Of a DNA stretch of 64,000 bases, positions 44,480 through 53,379 are shown piece by piece (the stretch's first letter is position 1; every line of letters starts with the position of its first letter). Origin of the DNA: Aurantimonas sp. HBX-1 (GTDB lineage: Bacteria > Pseudomonadota > Alphaproteobacteria > Rhizobiales > Rhizobiaceae); assembly GCF_021391535.1 (NCBI RefSeq), contig NZ_CP090066.1:3733501-3797500 (forward strand), in the 5' to 3' direction. The notes beneath the pieces are model-generated. The model saw nothing but the letters and a program-made list of their open reading frames with translations. It was not told the DNA's origin and searched no databases. A program made the position numbers and the translations under genes.

Positions 44480-46012
44480 ATGGTCTCGCGCGTCAGGACC
44501 GTGGCTTTCCAGGGGGTCGATGCGGTTCCCGTGGACGTGCAGGTGATGGTCGCCCCCGGCAAGGTGGGCATCCAGATCGTCGGCCTGCCCGACAAGGCGG
44601 TCGCCGAAAGCCGCGAGCGGGTGCAGGCTGCGCTGCACGCCTCCGGCCTGTCGATGCCGCCGAAGAAGGTGACGGTCAACCTCGCCCCGGCGGACCTGCC
44701 CAAGGAGGGCAGCCACTACGATCTGCCGATCGCGCTCGGCCTGATGGCGGCGCTCGGCGCGATCCCGTCCGACGCGCTGGCCGGCTATCTGGTGCTCGGC
44801 GAACTCTCCCTCGACGGCATGACCACGGCGGTGGCCGGCGTGCTGCCGGCGGCGATCGGCGCCAACGCGCTCGGGCTCGGGCTGATCTGCCCGGCCGAAT
44901 GCGGCGCCGAGGCCGCCTGGGCGAGCGGCGACATGGACATCGTCGCAGCGCGCAGCCTGATCCAGCTCGCCAACCATTTCCGCGGCACCCAGCTGATCGC
45001 CCGGCCCGAACCGTCGATCCGCGCCGCGCCGGCCAACCTGCCGGACCTCGCCGAGATCAAGGGCCAGACCGTCGCCAAGCGCGCGCTGGAGATCGCCGCT
45101 GCCGGCGGCCACAACCTCCTGATGGTCGGGCCGCCCGGCTCCGGCAAGTCGATGCTGGCGCAGCGCCTGCCGTCGGTGCTGCCGGCACTGGCGCCGCGGG
45201 AGCTCCTGGAAGTGTCGATGGTCGCCTCGATCGCCGGCGAGCTCTCGGGCGGCAAGCTGTCGGACCGCCGGCCGTTCCGGGCACCGCATCACTCGGCCTC
45301 GATGGCGGCGATGGTCGGCGGCGGCCTCAGGGCCCGGCCGGGCGAGGTGTCGCTGGCGCATCGAGGCGTCCTCTTCCTCGACGAGCTGCCGGAGTTCTCC
45401 CCGGTGACGCTGGATTCGCTGCGCCAGCCGCTGGAGAGCGGCGAAAGCGTCATCGCCCGGGCCAACCACCGCGTCACCTATCCCGCCAAGTTCCAGCTCG
45501 TCGCGGCGATGAACCCCTGCCGCTGCGGCATGGCGGGCGAGCCGGGGCGCAGCTGCGCCCGCGGCCCGCGCTGCGCCGCCGAGTACCAGGCCCGCCTCTC
45601 GGGGCCGCTGCTCGACCGCATCGACCTCAGGGTCGACGTGCCGGCGGTGACCGCGTCGGACCTGATCCGCCGGCAGCCGGCCGAGACGTCGGAGACGGTG
45701 GCGGCGCGGGTCGCCGCGGCCCGGGCGCTCCAGGCCGAGCGCTATGGCGGCCTCGGCCTGCCGGCCGAGACGCTCAACGCCCATTGCGCCGCCGCTTTGG
45801 TCGAGACCGTCGCCGAACCCGACGCCGACGGGCTGCGGCTGCTGCGCGAGGCGGCCGAGCAGATGAAGTTCTCCGCCCGCGCCTATCACCGCATCCTCAA
45901 GGTGGCGCGCACCCTCGCCGATCTCGACGGCGACGGACCGGTGCGGCGCATCCACCTCGCCGAGGCGATCTCCTACCGCATGGCGGGCGAACGCCTGCCC
46001 GTCGCTGCATGA
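44480..46012 (+). CDS. YifB family Mg-chelatase-like AAA ATPase (ComM)
   Basis: A 510-residue ATPase. An N-terminal Lon-protease-like domain (about residues 1-180, with VGLPDKAVAESRERV and DLPIALGLMAALG) precedes the AAA core: Walker A GPPGSGKS at 217-224, HRGVLFLDELPEF as Walker B, and the zinc-like CRCG then CxxG near MNPCRCGMAG. ComM, the best-studied member, is a branch-migration helicase used in natural transformation; whether this strain transforms is unknown. Its stop overlaps the start of the next gene by four bases. Confidence 0.92.
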   Translation: MVSRVRTVAFQGVDAVPVDVQVMVAPGKVGIQIVGLPDKAVAESRERVQAALHASGLSMPPKKVTVNLAPADLPKEGSHYDLPIALGLMAALGAIPSDALAGYLVLGELSLDGMTTAVAGVLPAAIGANALGLGLICPAECGAEAAWASGDMDIVAARSLIQLANHFRGTQLIARPEPSIRAAPANLPDLAEIKGQTVAKRALEIAAAGGHNLLMVGPPGSGKSMLAQRLPSVLPALAPRELLEVSMVASIAGELSGGKLSDRRPFRAPHHSASMAAMVGGGLRARPGEVSLAHRGVLFLDELPEFSPVTLDSLRQPLESGESVIARANHRVTYPAKFQLVAAMNPCRCGMAGEPGRSCARGPRCAAEYQARLSGPLLDRIDLRVDVPAVTASDLIRRQPAETSETVAARVAAARALQAERYGGLGLPAETLNAHCAAALVETVAEPDADGLRLLREAAEQMKFSARAYHRILKVARTLADLDGDGPVRRIHLAEAISYRMAGERLPVAA

Positions 46013-46641
46013 GCGCGCGGGCGATGTCTTCGGGCAGGAGTTTCGACCTCAGGCACCCGGCCGTCGCCGCCTACGACGTGATCGCCGACAGGTTCGAGGC
46101 GGCACGCCGGGTGAAGCGCTGGGAGCTGCGGTATTTTGCCGAGCTCGCCGGCCGGCTGGCGCCCGGCGACCGGGTGCTCGACTGCGGCTGCGGCACCGGG
46201 CACGCCGGCGTCGCCTCGCTGGTGGAGGCGGGGTTGGCGATCACCGCGCTCGACGGCTCGGCCGCCATGCTTCGGCATTTCCGCCGCCGGCATCCCGGCA
46301 TCGCGACGATCCGCTGCGACATGCTCGCCTACGAGCCCGATACCGACTTCGCCGCGATCATCGCCTGGGACAGTTTCTTCCATCTGTCGCACGGCGAGCA
46401 GCAGCGCATGATGGCGCGCTTTGCCGCCTGGCTGCGGCCGGGTGGCCTGCTGCTGTTCACCAGCGGCCCGGGCCACTCGGCGATCCGCGACACGATGTTC
46501 GGCACGCCCTTCGCCTATGCGAGCTTCAGCGACCAGGCCTATCGGGAGCTGCTCGGCGCGAACGGCATGTCGGTGCTCTCCAGCGACTTCGACGAGCCCC
46601 ATGCCGCGATCCACAAGGTCTGGCTGGCGCGGCGGGAGTGA
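46009..46641 (+). CDS. Class I SAM-dependent methyltransferase
   Basis: A 210-residue enzyme. VLDCGCGTGHAGV is the SAM-binding motif I near residue 58, followed by ITALDGSAAMLRHF and a Tyr/Asp-rich strand ending in AWDSFFHLSHGEQQ; LRPGGLLLFTSG is motif post-III. The substrate is unknown. The ATG at 46009 overlaps the yifB stop (ATGA); an in-frame ATG at 46024 is possible. Translational coupling to yifB is likely. Confidence 0.87.
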   Translation: MSARAMSSGRSFDLRHPAVAAYDVIADRFEAARRVKRWELRYFAELAGRLAPGDRVLDCGCGTGHAGVASLVEAGLAITALDGSAAMLRHFRRRHPGIATIRCDMLAYEPDTDFAAIIAWDSFFHLSHGEQQRMMARFAAWLRPGGLLLFTSGPGHSAIRDTMFGTPFAYASFSDQAYRELLGANGMSVLSSDFDEPHAAIHKVWLARRE

Positions 46642-46943
46642 TGGACGGAGGCTGACGGGCGGAGCGACGGATGGGCGGGGCGACGGCACGCAGCGCGGCA
46701 CATTGCCGAAGAGACGGGCGACATGCCCTAGCTCTCCCCGGCCCGCGGTCGTCATCCTCGGGCCCCGTCCCGAGGATCCAGACTCCCGGGCATGACGAAC
46801 TGCGGAAGGCCCACGCAGCCCGATCGCCCGCCGATGAAACAACACGCCCGCCGCCCTGGATCCTCGGGACGGGGCCCGAGGATGACGACTTTTCGATGCC
46901 CGGCCCCGACGCGCCCGGTCGCCGACGGCCTCGGCGATCGCCG
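46642..46943. other. 302-bp convergent spacer with paired palindromes
   Basis: This stretch lies between the convergent methyltransferase and pheT genes and holds no gene. Its main content is a pair of palindromic repeats (46748-46781 and 46856-46889) facing each other. Such structures may also end transcription from both sides. Confidence 0.65.
46748..46889. repeat. Inverted pair of palindromic repeats (BIME-like)
   Basis: Arm 46748-46781 is the exact reverse complement of 46856-46889: 34 bases with no mismatch, separated by 74 bases. Each arm is itself a hairpin, ATCCTCGGG and CCCGAGGAT around a six-base centre. Two inverted REP-like units are the layout of a bacterial interspersed mosaic element. 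The unit wording (GTCATCCTCGGG, CCCGAGGATCC) is recalled as widespread in Rhizobiales intergenic DNA. Confidence 0.8.
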
Positions 46944-49358
46944 TCAGGCCCGCAGCGTGCCGCCGGTGGCCTTCTCGACCTGCGCGACGATGCTGCGCGA
47001 CACCGTCTCGAGGTCTTCCTCGGTGAGCGTGCGGTCGAGCGGGTTGAGCGTCACCTCGATGGCGACGGACTTCTTGCCCTCGCCGAGCGCGGCGCCGGTG
47101 AAGACGTCGAACACCCGCACCTCGCCGACCAGCTTCCTGTCGGCGCCCTCGGCGGCGCGGACGATCTTCAGGGCCGCGACGGCCTCGTCGACGACGAAGG
47201 CGAAGTCGCGGCGCACCGGCTGGAACGGCGACAGAGTGAGGATCGGCTTGGTGCGCGTCGGCTTGGCCTTCGGCTCCGGAATGGCGTCGAGAAACACCTC
47301 GAAGCCGCAGGCCGGGCCGGCCACGTCGAGCCGCTTCAGCGTCTGCGGGTGCAGTTCGCCGAACTCCGCCAGCACCACCTTCGGCCCGAGCTTGATCCGC
47401 CCCGAACGGCCGGGATGGTACCAGGGGCTGGCCGGCGCCTCGATCATCAGCCGGTCGACCGGCGCCCCGGCCGCCTCCAGGGCGGCGATGGCGTCGGCCT
47501 TGGCGTCGAAGACCGAGACGCTGGCGGCGGTGCCGTCCCAGGCGCGGCCGGCGCCGGCCAGCCCCGCGGTGCCGCGCCGCACGCCGCCCGCGACGCGCTT
47601 CTGCCCGTCCGGCTGGTCGCTGAGATAGATGCCGGCGACCTCGAACAGCGCCGTGTCGCCCTGCCCGCGCGCGGCGTTGCGGCCGGCGGCAGCGATCAGG
47701 CCCGGCAGCAGCGACGGCCGCATGTCCGACATGTCGGCGGCGATCGGGTTCTCCAGCTTCAGCGCCTCGGTGCCACCGCCGAAGGCCTCGGCGTGGTCCG
47801 CCGGGATGAAGCTGTAGGAGACCGTCTCGACCATGCCACGCGCGGCCAGCGCCCGGCGCGCGGCGCGGTCGCGGATCTGCGGCAGGGTCAGGATGCGGCC
47901 GTTGACGGTCGCCGCCGCCGGCAGCGGCTGCGGCGCGATGCGGTCGACGCCGACAAGGCGCATCACCTCTTCGACGAGATCGGCCTTGCCGTCGATGTCC
48001 GGGCGCCAGCTCGGCGGCGTGACCTCGGCCGAGGCGCCGGCCGGGCGGACGGCAAAGCCGAGGCGTTCGAGGATTTCCACCTGCCGGTCGGTCTCGACCG
48101 CGAGGCCGGTCAGGCGCTCGACCTCGGTGAAGGGCAGCGTTATCGGCGGCGCCTCGGCCGGCCGCCCGGCGACGACGCGGCGCTGCGACGGCGTGCCGCC
48201 GCAGAGCTCGAGCACCAAAGCGGTCGCGAGATCGAGGCCCGGCTCCATGAAGGCCGGGTCGACGCCGCGCTCGAAGCGGTAGCGGGCGTCGGTGACGATG
48301 CCGAGCGCCCGGCCGGTGCGGGCGATGTCGAGCGGCTCCCAGAGGGCCGATTCGATCAGCACGTCGGTGGTCGTCTCGTCGCAGCCGGAATGCTCGCCGC
48401 CCATGATGCCGGCGATGGACTCGACGCCGTTGTCGTCGGCGATGACGCACATGCCCTCGGCGAGCGTGTAGGTCCGCCCGTCCAGTGCCAGCACCTCCTC
48501 GCCGGCCCTCGCGCCGCGCACGACGAGGTCGCCCGAAACCTTGGCGGCGTCGAAGACGTGCAGCGGCCGGCCGCGGTCGAAGGTGACGTAGTTGGTGATG
48601 TCGACCAGCGCGTTGATCGGGCGAAGGCCGATGGCGCGCAGCCGCTTCTGCATCCAGGCCGGCGAGGCGCCATTGCTGACGCCGGAGACGCGCCGCAGGG
48701 CAAAGCCGGTGCAGGTCGGGCTCTCGACGCGCACGGAGACGGGGCAGGCGCCCTCGCCCTCGATCCGGGCCGGCGCCGCGGTGAGGAGCGTGCCCATGCC
48801 GGAGGCGGCGAGATCGCGCGCGATGCCGGCGACGCCGGTCGCGTCCGGGCGGTTGGGCGTCAGGTTGATCTCGATCACCGGGTCGGCGAGATCGGCATAG
48901 TCGGCAAAGCGCGTGCCGACCGGCGCGTCTTCCGGCAGGTCGATGATCCCCTCATGCGCGTCGGAGAGCTGCAGCTCGCGCTCGGAGACCATCATGCCGT
49001 GCGATTCGACGCCGCGGATGCGGCCGACCGACAGCGTCGTGTCGATGCCCGGCACGTAGGTGCCCGGCAGCGCCAGCACGCCGACCAGGCCGGCGCGGGC
49101 GTTGGGCGCGCCGCAGACCACCTGCACCGGCTTGCCGTCGTTGACCGCGGGACCCGCATCGACCGTCAGCACCCGCAGCTTGTCGGCGTCGGGATGCTTC
49201 TCGGCGGTCAGCACGCGGGCGATGTGGAACGGCGCGAAGACGGCACGATCGTCGACGGCTTCCACCTCGAGCCCGATCATCGTCAGGCGCTCGCAGATCT
49301 CGGCCAGCGTGGCGTCGGTGTCGAGATGGCTCTTCAGCCAGGAAAGCGTGAATTTCAT
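46944..49358 (-). CDS. pheT: Phenylalanyl-tRNA synthetase beta subunit
   Basis: An 804-residue subunit of the (alpha-beta)2 synthetase. The N-terminal MKFTLSWLKSHLDTDATL is followed by the tRNA-binding domain (about 40-150, HPDADKLRVLTVDAG and VVCGAPNARAG), B3/4 editing domain (near 200-400, INALVDITNYV), B5 (about 405-475), the catalytic-like core and the C-terminal anticodon-binding FDX-ACB domain (about 710-804). It is the last gene of the pheS-orf-pheT group. Confidence 0.97.
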   Translation of the reverse strand: MKFTLSWLKSHLDTDATLAEICERLTMIGLEVEAVDDRAVFAPFHIARVLTAEKHPDADKLRVLTVDAGPAVNDGKPVQVVCGAPNARAGLVGVLALPGTYVPGIDTTLSVGRIRGVESHGMMVSERELQLSDAHEGIIDLPEDAPVGTRFADYADLADPVIEINLTPNRPDATGVAGIARDLAASGMGTLLTAAPARIEGEGACPVSVRVESPTCTGFALRRVSGVSNGASPAWMQKRLRAIGLRPINALVDITNYVTFDRGRPLHVFDAAKVSGDLVVRGARAGEEVLALDGRTYTLAEGMCVIADDNGVESIAGIMGGEHSGCDETTTDVLIESALWEPLDIARTGRALGIVTDARYRFERGVDPAFMEPGLDLATALVLELCGGTPSQRRVVAGRPAEAPPITLPFTEVERLTGLAVETDRQVEILERLGFAVRPAGASAEVTPPSWRPDIDGKADLVEEVMRLVGVDRIAPQPLPAAATVNGRILTLPQIRDRAARRALAARGMVETVSYSFIPADHAEAFGGGTEALKLENPIAADMSDMRPSLLPGLIAAAGRNAARGQGDTALFEVAGIYLSDQPDGQKRVAGGVRRGTAGLAGAGRAWDGTAASVSVFDAKADAIAALEAAGAPVDRLMIEAPASPWYHPGRSGRIKLGPKVVLAEFGELHPQTLKRLDVAGPACGFEVFLDAIPEPKAKPTRTKPILTLSPFQPVRRDFAFVVDEAVAALKIVRAAEGADRKLVGEVRVFDVFTGAALGEGKKSVAIEVTLNPLDRTLTEEDLETVSRSIVAQVEKATGGTLRA

Positions 49359-49507
49359 CGGGCTCGATCTTGTTGCGGCGGAAACGCCCTGCCGGCGGGG
49401 CGTAACGGTCTCGGGCGACGGCGATGCCGTACGGGCAGCGGGTCGGGTCGGCGGTTTCGTAGGCCGTGCCGGGCAGCCGCGTCAATCGCGGCGGCCCTCG
49501 CGGGATG

Positions 49508-49918
49508 TCAGGACGCGCTTCCGTCCCGGCCGGCGACGTCGGCGGCCACCTTGCGCACCGTGCCGTTGGCATGGACGAAGCGGTAGGTGAACAGCGCCAC
49601 GAGCGCGAAGACCGCATAGAGGAACAGGATGGTTCCCCAGGAGAACACCGTGTCGAAGCCGAACTTCTCGATCACGGCCGGCAGCCCGACGCCGGTGAAG
49701 AAGGAGGCGAGCGCCGCCGGCGTCGGCGGCATCGAGGAATAGTAGAAGGCGAACAGCCCGACCGTCACCAGCGCGACTAGCAGCCGCCCGAGCGAGGCCA
49801 GCATGGTGAAGGCGGCGTTCTCGGCGAACACGAAGCTGAGGATGTCGACGACCAGCGTGCCGATGATGGCACCGGCGACCACGGCGATGATCTCGATCAC
49901 GAACAGGCGGGGCGACAT
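49508..49918 (-). CDS. Small membrane protein between pheS and pheT
   Basis: A 136-residue protein with four hydrophobic segments (about residues 5-27, 40-60, 67-85 and 90-115). The start at 49918 (MSPRLFVIE) is preceded by AAGGA. No family is recognised. It sits inside the pheS-pheT transcript, 81 bases after pheS and 149 before pheT. Membrane proteins of this kind are known in this position in some Rhizobiales (recalled, not checked). No link to tRNA charging can be seen. Confidence 0.75.
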   Translation of the reverse strand: MSPRLFVIEIIAVVAGAIIGTLVVDILSFVFAENAAFTMLASLGRLLVALVTVGLFAFYYSSMPPTPAALASFFTGVGLPAVIEKFGFDTVFSWGTILFLYAVFALVALFTYRFVHANGTVRKVAADVAGRDGSAS

Positions 49919-49999
49919 GGCGTTCAATCCTTGCGGGTTCTGAATAGCAGGCCGGAACCGTGCTTCCACAGTCAACGGCCCGAGATCATCCGATGGCCT

Positions 50000-51085
50000 C
50001 TAGCTCGACAACCCCCCGAACAGGGTCGGCATGTCGAGCGGGCGGAAGCCGTAATGCTGCAGCCAGCGGACGTCGGCGTCGAAGAAGGCGCGCAGGTCGG
50101 GCATGCCGTATTTCAGCATGGCGATGCGGTCGATGCCCATGCCCCAGGCGAAGCCCTGATACTCGTCCGGATCAAGCCCGCCATGGCGCAGCACGTTCGG
50201 ATGCACCATGCCGCAGCCGAGGATCTCCATCCAGTCGCTGCCCTGGCCGAAGCGGACCTCGCCCGGGTTGGAGCGGTCGCACTGGATGTCGACTTCGAGC
50301 GAGGGCTCGGTGAAGGGGAAGAAGGACGGACGGAACCGCATGTTCAGCGACGGCACCTCGAAGAACGCCTTGCAGAACTCCTCCAGCACCCACTTCATGT
50401 TGGCGACGTTGGCGGTCCGGTCGACGACCAGGCCCTCGAGCTGGTGGAACATCGGCGAATGGGTGGCGTCGGAATCCTGCCGGTAGGTCTTGCCGGGAAT
50501 GACGATGCGGATCGGCGGCTTCTGCGCCTCCATGGTGCGGATCTGCACCGGCGAGGTGTGGGTGCGCAGCACCTTGCGCTCGCCCTTGGCGTCCGCCTTC
50601 AGGAAGAACGTGTCGTGCATCTCGCGCGCCGGATGGCCTTCGGGGAAATTCAGCGCGGTGAAATTGTAGTAGTCCGTCTCGATGTCCGGACCTTCGGCGA
50701 TGGCGAAGCCCATGTCGGCGAAGATCGCGGTGATCTCGTCGATCACCTGGCTGATCGGGTGGATGCGGCCGCGCGACGCCGGGCTGGGGCGAACGGGGAG
50801 CGAGACGTCGACGGTCTCGGCGGCGAGGCGGGCGGTGATGGCAACCTCCGCCAGCGCCTCGCGCTTGGCCGAGATGCGCTCGGCGACCCGGTCCCTGAGG
50901 CCGTTGAGCACCGGGCCGGCCTCGCGCCGCTCGTCGGGGCTCATGCGGCCGAGACCCTTCAGCAGCTCGGACAACTCGCCCTTCTTGCCGAGCGCGGCGA
51001 CGCGCACGGCCTCCAGCGCCGCCTCGTCCGGGGCATCGGCGATCGCGGCGGTCAGCCGTGTCTCGAGTGCGTCGATGTCGCTCAC
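50000..51085 (-). CDS. pheS: Phenylalanyl-tRNA synthetase alpha subunit
   Basis: A 361-residue catalytic subunit. An N-terminal coiled coil (about residues 1-90) binds tRNA; class II motifs follow: HPISQVIDEITAIFADMGF, motif 2 at PGKTYRQDSDATHSPMFHQLEG, and motif 3 at GFAWGMGIDRIAMLKYG. It is preceded on the same strand by rplT, with a strong terminator between them, so pheS probably has its own promoter in the 51086-51160 interval or depends on read-through. Confidence 0.97.
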   Translation of the reverse strand: MSDIDALETRLTAAIADAPDEAALEAVRVAALGKKGELSELLKGLGRMSPDERREAGPVLNGLRDRVAERISAKREALAEVAITARLAAETVDVSLPVRPSPASRGRIHPISQVIDEITAIFADMGFAIAEGPDIETDYYNFTALNFPEGHPAREMHDTFFLKADAKGERKVLRTHTSPVQIRTMEAQKPPIRIVIPGKTYRQDSDATHSPMFHQLEGLVVDRTANVANMKWVLEEFCKAFFEVPSLNMRFRPSFFPFTEPSLEVDIQCDRSNPGEVRFGQGSDWMEILGCGMVHPNVLRHGGLDPDEYQGFAWGMGIDRIAMLKYGMPDLRAFFDADVRWLQHYGFRPLDMPTLFGGLSS

Positions 51086-51164
51086 CCTGTCACTCCCTGC
51101 TCATGCTGTCGTCCGGCGGCGGCACGCGCCCGCCGGGATGCGCCGGTCGCCGGCGCCGAACACG

Positions 51165-51200
51165 AAAAGGCCCGCGCGGCGGTGTGCCGGCGCGGGCCTT
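51165..51200 (-). terminator. rho-independent terminator after rplT
   Basis: On the minus strand AAGGCCCGCGC and GCGCGGGCCTT form an 11-bp stem with a twelve-base loop, followed by TTTT (two of the Ts belong to the stem). It lies 22 bases past the rplT stop and separates rpmI-rplT from pheS. The clearest terminator in the window. Confidence 0.78.
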
Positions 51201-51222
51201 CGAGATCAAGCGGCCGACGGTG

Positions 51223-51642
51223 TCAGGCCGCGCGCTTCTCGCCGACGGCGCGCTCATAGGCGCCCTCGAACTCGGAATCCTTCAGATAGGCGAGAGCCGC
51301 CTTGGCCTGCTCGACCAGCACCGCGAACGCTTCCGGCTCGTGGATGGCGATGTCGGACATCACCTTGCGGTCGACCTCGATCCCGGCCTTCGCCAGACCG
51401 TCGATGAAGCGGCCATAGGTCAGGCCATGCTCGCGGACGGCGGCGTTGATGCGCTGGATCCAGAGGGCGCGGAAGTTCCGCTTCTTCACCCGGCGATCGC
51501 GCGTCGCATACTGCTTCGAGCGGTCGACGGCGGCCTTCGCCGCGCGGATGGTGTTCTTGCGGCGGCCGTAGAAGCCCTTCGCCTGCTTCAGCACCTTCTT
51601 GTGCTTGGCGTGGGACGTTACGCCCCGTTTCACTCGTGCCAT
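51223..51642 (-). CDS. rplT: 50S ribosomal protein L20
   Basis: A 139-residue ribosomal protein, MARVKRGVTSHAKHKKVLKQ onward, with the basic N-terminal arm, GFYGRRKNTIRAAKAAVDRS, and the conserved LWIQRINAAVREHGLTYGRF. It has a C-terminal extension of about 20 residues beyond the E. coli length, common in alphaproteobacteria. It follows rpmI by 37 bases. E. coli L20 represses its own operon; no comparable leader structure was identified here. Confidence 0.98.
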   Translation of the reverse strand: MARVKRGVTSHAKHKKVLKQAKGFYGRRKNTIRAAKAAVDRSKQYATRDRRVKKRNFRALWIQRINAAVREHGLTYGRFIDGLAKAGIEVDRKVMSDIAIHEPEAFAVLVEQAKAALAYLKDSEFEGAYERAVGEKRAA

Positions 51643-51679
51643 GATGTCGCTCCTGAAATTCGTTCGTTACCCACGCCGC

Positions 51680-51880
51680 TCAGCGGTTGTAGGGCATGTA
51701 GATCTTGACGATCCGCTCGTCGGGCTTCGACAGGATCTTCGTGCCGCGTGCATCGCGAATGAAGTCTCTGGAACGCTTGATCATGCCGTGACGCTTGCCG
51801 GCATGACCTGCCTTGACAAGGCCGCTGGCCGTCATCCGGAAGCGCTTCTTGGCGCTCGCCTTGGTCTTCATCTTGGGCAT
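51680..51880 (-). CDS. rpmI: 50S ribosomal protein L35
   Basis: A 66-residue basic protein, MPKMKTKASAKKRFRMTASG, ending IVKIYMPYNR. GGAGAG precedes the ATG at 51880. First gene of rpmI-rplT, with a strong promoter about 145 bases upstream. infC, usually next to it, is 1.5 kb upstream beyond a plus-strand gene. Confidence 0.97.
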   Translation of the reverse strand: MPKMKTKASAKKRFRMTASGLVKAGHAGKRHGMIKRSRDFIRDARGTKILSKPDERIVKIYMPYNR

Positions 51881-52218
51881 TTTGCTCTCCATCGTGTGGG
51901 GATCGCGACCATGTCGGGCTGCCCTGGGGCCGGCCCGGCTCGTTCCGTCATAGAGTCGGAAGGGTCGCGAAAGCATTATGAACCGCCACGGCATGCCCTG
52001 CCGGCCGGTTCCGTTTCGACGGTGCGCTTATAGGCGGGACACGGCCCCGGCGCAAGGCCCGGCGAGACCGGCTTCGTCGCCAGGCGAACAAGTATCCGTC
52101 ATCCCGTGCCAGCGGCGGTGCTTGCAGCGACAAATATTATCGAGATTCCGGCCGCGCGTAGCTTGCCAGCATCGATATCAGGTGGGATCATGTGGTCAGG
52201 GCATAGGAATGATAAGCA
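51881..52218. other. 338-bp divergent spacer, rpmI / unrecognised gene
   Basis: No gene was seen. The half nearest rpmI has its promoter (52027-52055) and a long leader of about 140 bases that could carry L20/L35 control structures. The half nearest 52219 is distinctly richer in A+T than the surrounding sequence, which begins a compositional dip that continues into the next gene. Confidence 0.6.
52027..52055 (-). promoter_or_regulatory. Predicted rpmI-rplT promoter
   Basis: On the minus strand TTGCGC (52050-52055) and TATAAG (52027-52032) are 17 bases apart, a strong match to the housekeeping consensus of alphaproteobacteria. It would give a leader of about 140 bases before rpmI. Confidence 0.65.
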
Positions 52219-53190
52219 ATGGTGCTCATTAATTTTCCTGGTCGCCTCGATTATGTTCGAGAGCGCGTCGTTCTTGCATCCATCCTTCCGTCATCCTGGC
52301 CGCTAGTGCTGCGTTGCATCGAAGAATTCTTCCCGCTGGCATCGGTAGGGGTGGAGCGGATTGCGGTGCAGCCGATTCCGCCAGTGGTCTCGACCCCACC
52401 CCGGCAGCGGATGGCTGTCGGCATGTCTTCGCCCCCGGAAGCGGCCGTTTTTCGCGTCGATAGCGGTATGGTCGCGGCCGGCGCGATTATTCGGCTGGGC
52501 CCTACCGGCGCCCCGCAGCCCGGATCGGCCCAGGATGGCGCCGGCCTGGTGCTGGAGGTGGAGCGCGGAGAAGCCGTTCTGCTTGCCGTCCGTTTCCCGA
52601 CCCGGCTCGGCCCCCGATATGACGCGGCGATCGCGACGCTGCTGAAGCGGCTCCGCGACGACCTGATCCTCAGCTATCGCGCGACCCGAATCCTCACGCA
52701 GGGCGGCCGCCTCGACCGCCCCACGCTGGAGGCAGGCTGGGACCGGCTTCTGGCCGGCGTTGCGCTGCTGTCGTCCCGCCTGCGCATCCAGGCCGCGAAC
52801 GTCGCGACAGACGATCTCCTGGCCGATCGCCGATTCTTCCTCCCGCCTGTGGCAGGCGTGGTTCAACCGGCGGTGAAAGCCGACGCCGAGCGTATGCTCG
52901 ATGCGGCGGGGCGGATCCTGCAGGGCGGCAGTGCCGGGGAGAGCCTTGTCTTCGCGGCGCTTCGCGGTCCGCAACGGCTGCTGATGCGGCTTTACCGGCT
53001 GGATCGGAGCCCGCCCTTCGGGGACGCGCCCGATGCCGCGCCGCGCGTCGCCGCCCGGCTGCTTGCCGTCATCGAAGCCGAACAGCCCGGCGTGGCGGAG
53101 CAGGCCAGCCCGCTGGCCTCCACCATTGCCTGCCTGACGCCGGAAATGCCGCGACCCGAGGCCTTGCAGACGGGCCTCTGCCGCGCCTGA
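52219..53190 (+). CDS. Unrecognised protein, possibly a truncated PAS/LuxR-type regulator
   Basis: A 323-residue protein of no recognised family. Residues about 170-270 (LLAGVALLSSRLRIQAANVATDDLLA, AVKADAERMLDAAGRIL) follow the loose pattern of the linker and PAS-like part seen in some LuxR-type regulators, but no helix-turn-helix is present at the C-terminus, and the frame stops at 53190. The first 60 residues have a different, less alanine-rich make-up and the DNA there is lower in GC. AGGA precedes the ATG. It sits between infC and rpmI, normally neighbours, in the opposite direction. Confidence 0.6.
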   Translation: MVLINFPGRLDYVRERVVLASILPSSWPLVLRCIEEFFPLASVGVERIAVQPIPPVVSTPPRQRMAVGMSSPPEAAVFRVDSGMVAAGAIIRLGPTGAPQPGSAQDGAGLVLEVERGEAVLLAVRFPTRLGPRYDAAIATLLKRLRDDLILSYRATRILTQGGRLDRPTLEAGWDRLLAGVALLSSRLRIQAANVATDDLLADRRFFLPPVAGVVQPAVKADAERMLDAAGRILQGGSAGESLVFAALRGPQRLLMRLYRLDRSPPFGDAPDAAPRVAARLLAVIEAEQPGVAEQASPLASTIACLTPEMPRPEALQTGLCRA

Positions 53191-53379
53191 GCGGCCCGGC
53201 GCGACATGAACGGGGCGTGGCAGTCGTCGGCTCGATGTCAGCCGGACGCTGCGCGCGAACCGCCGCAATCGGCAGACGGACATGGCTTCGGCGAAGATCG
53301 CCCGATCCCGGCGCCCGCAATCGCGAGCAGCAGCGCCAGGGTCAAACGCGGCGTCTCCCGCAGGAGCGCCGCGCCGGTA

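Noticed and set aside
46671..49586. 971-codon open frame opposite pheT
   Set aside because: Same shadow effect. Composition is unlike a real protein and pheT is unambiguous.
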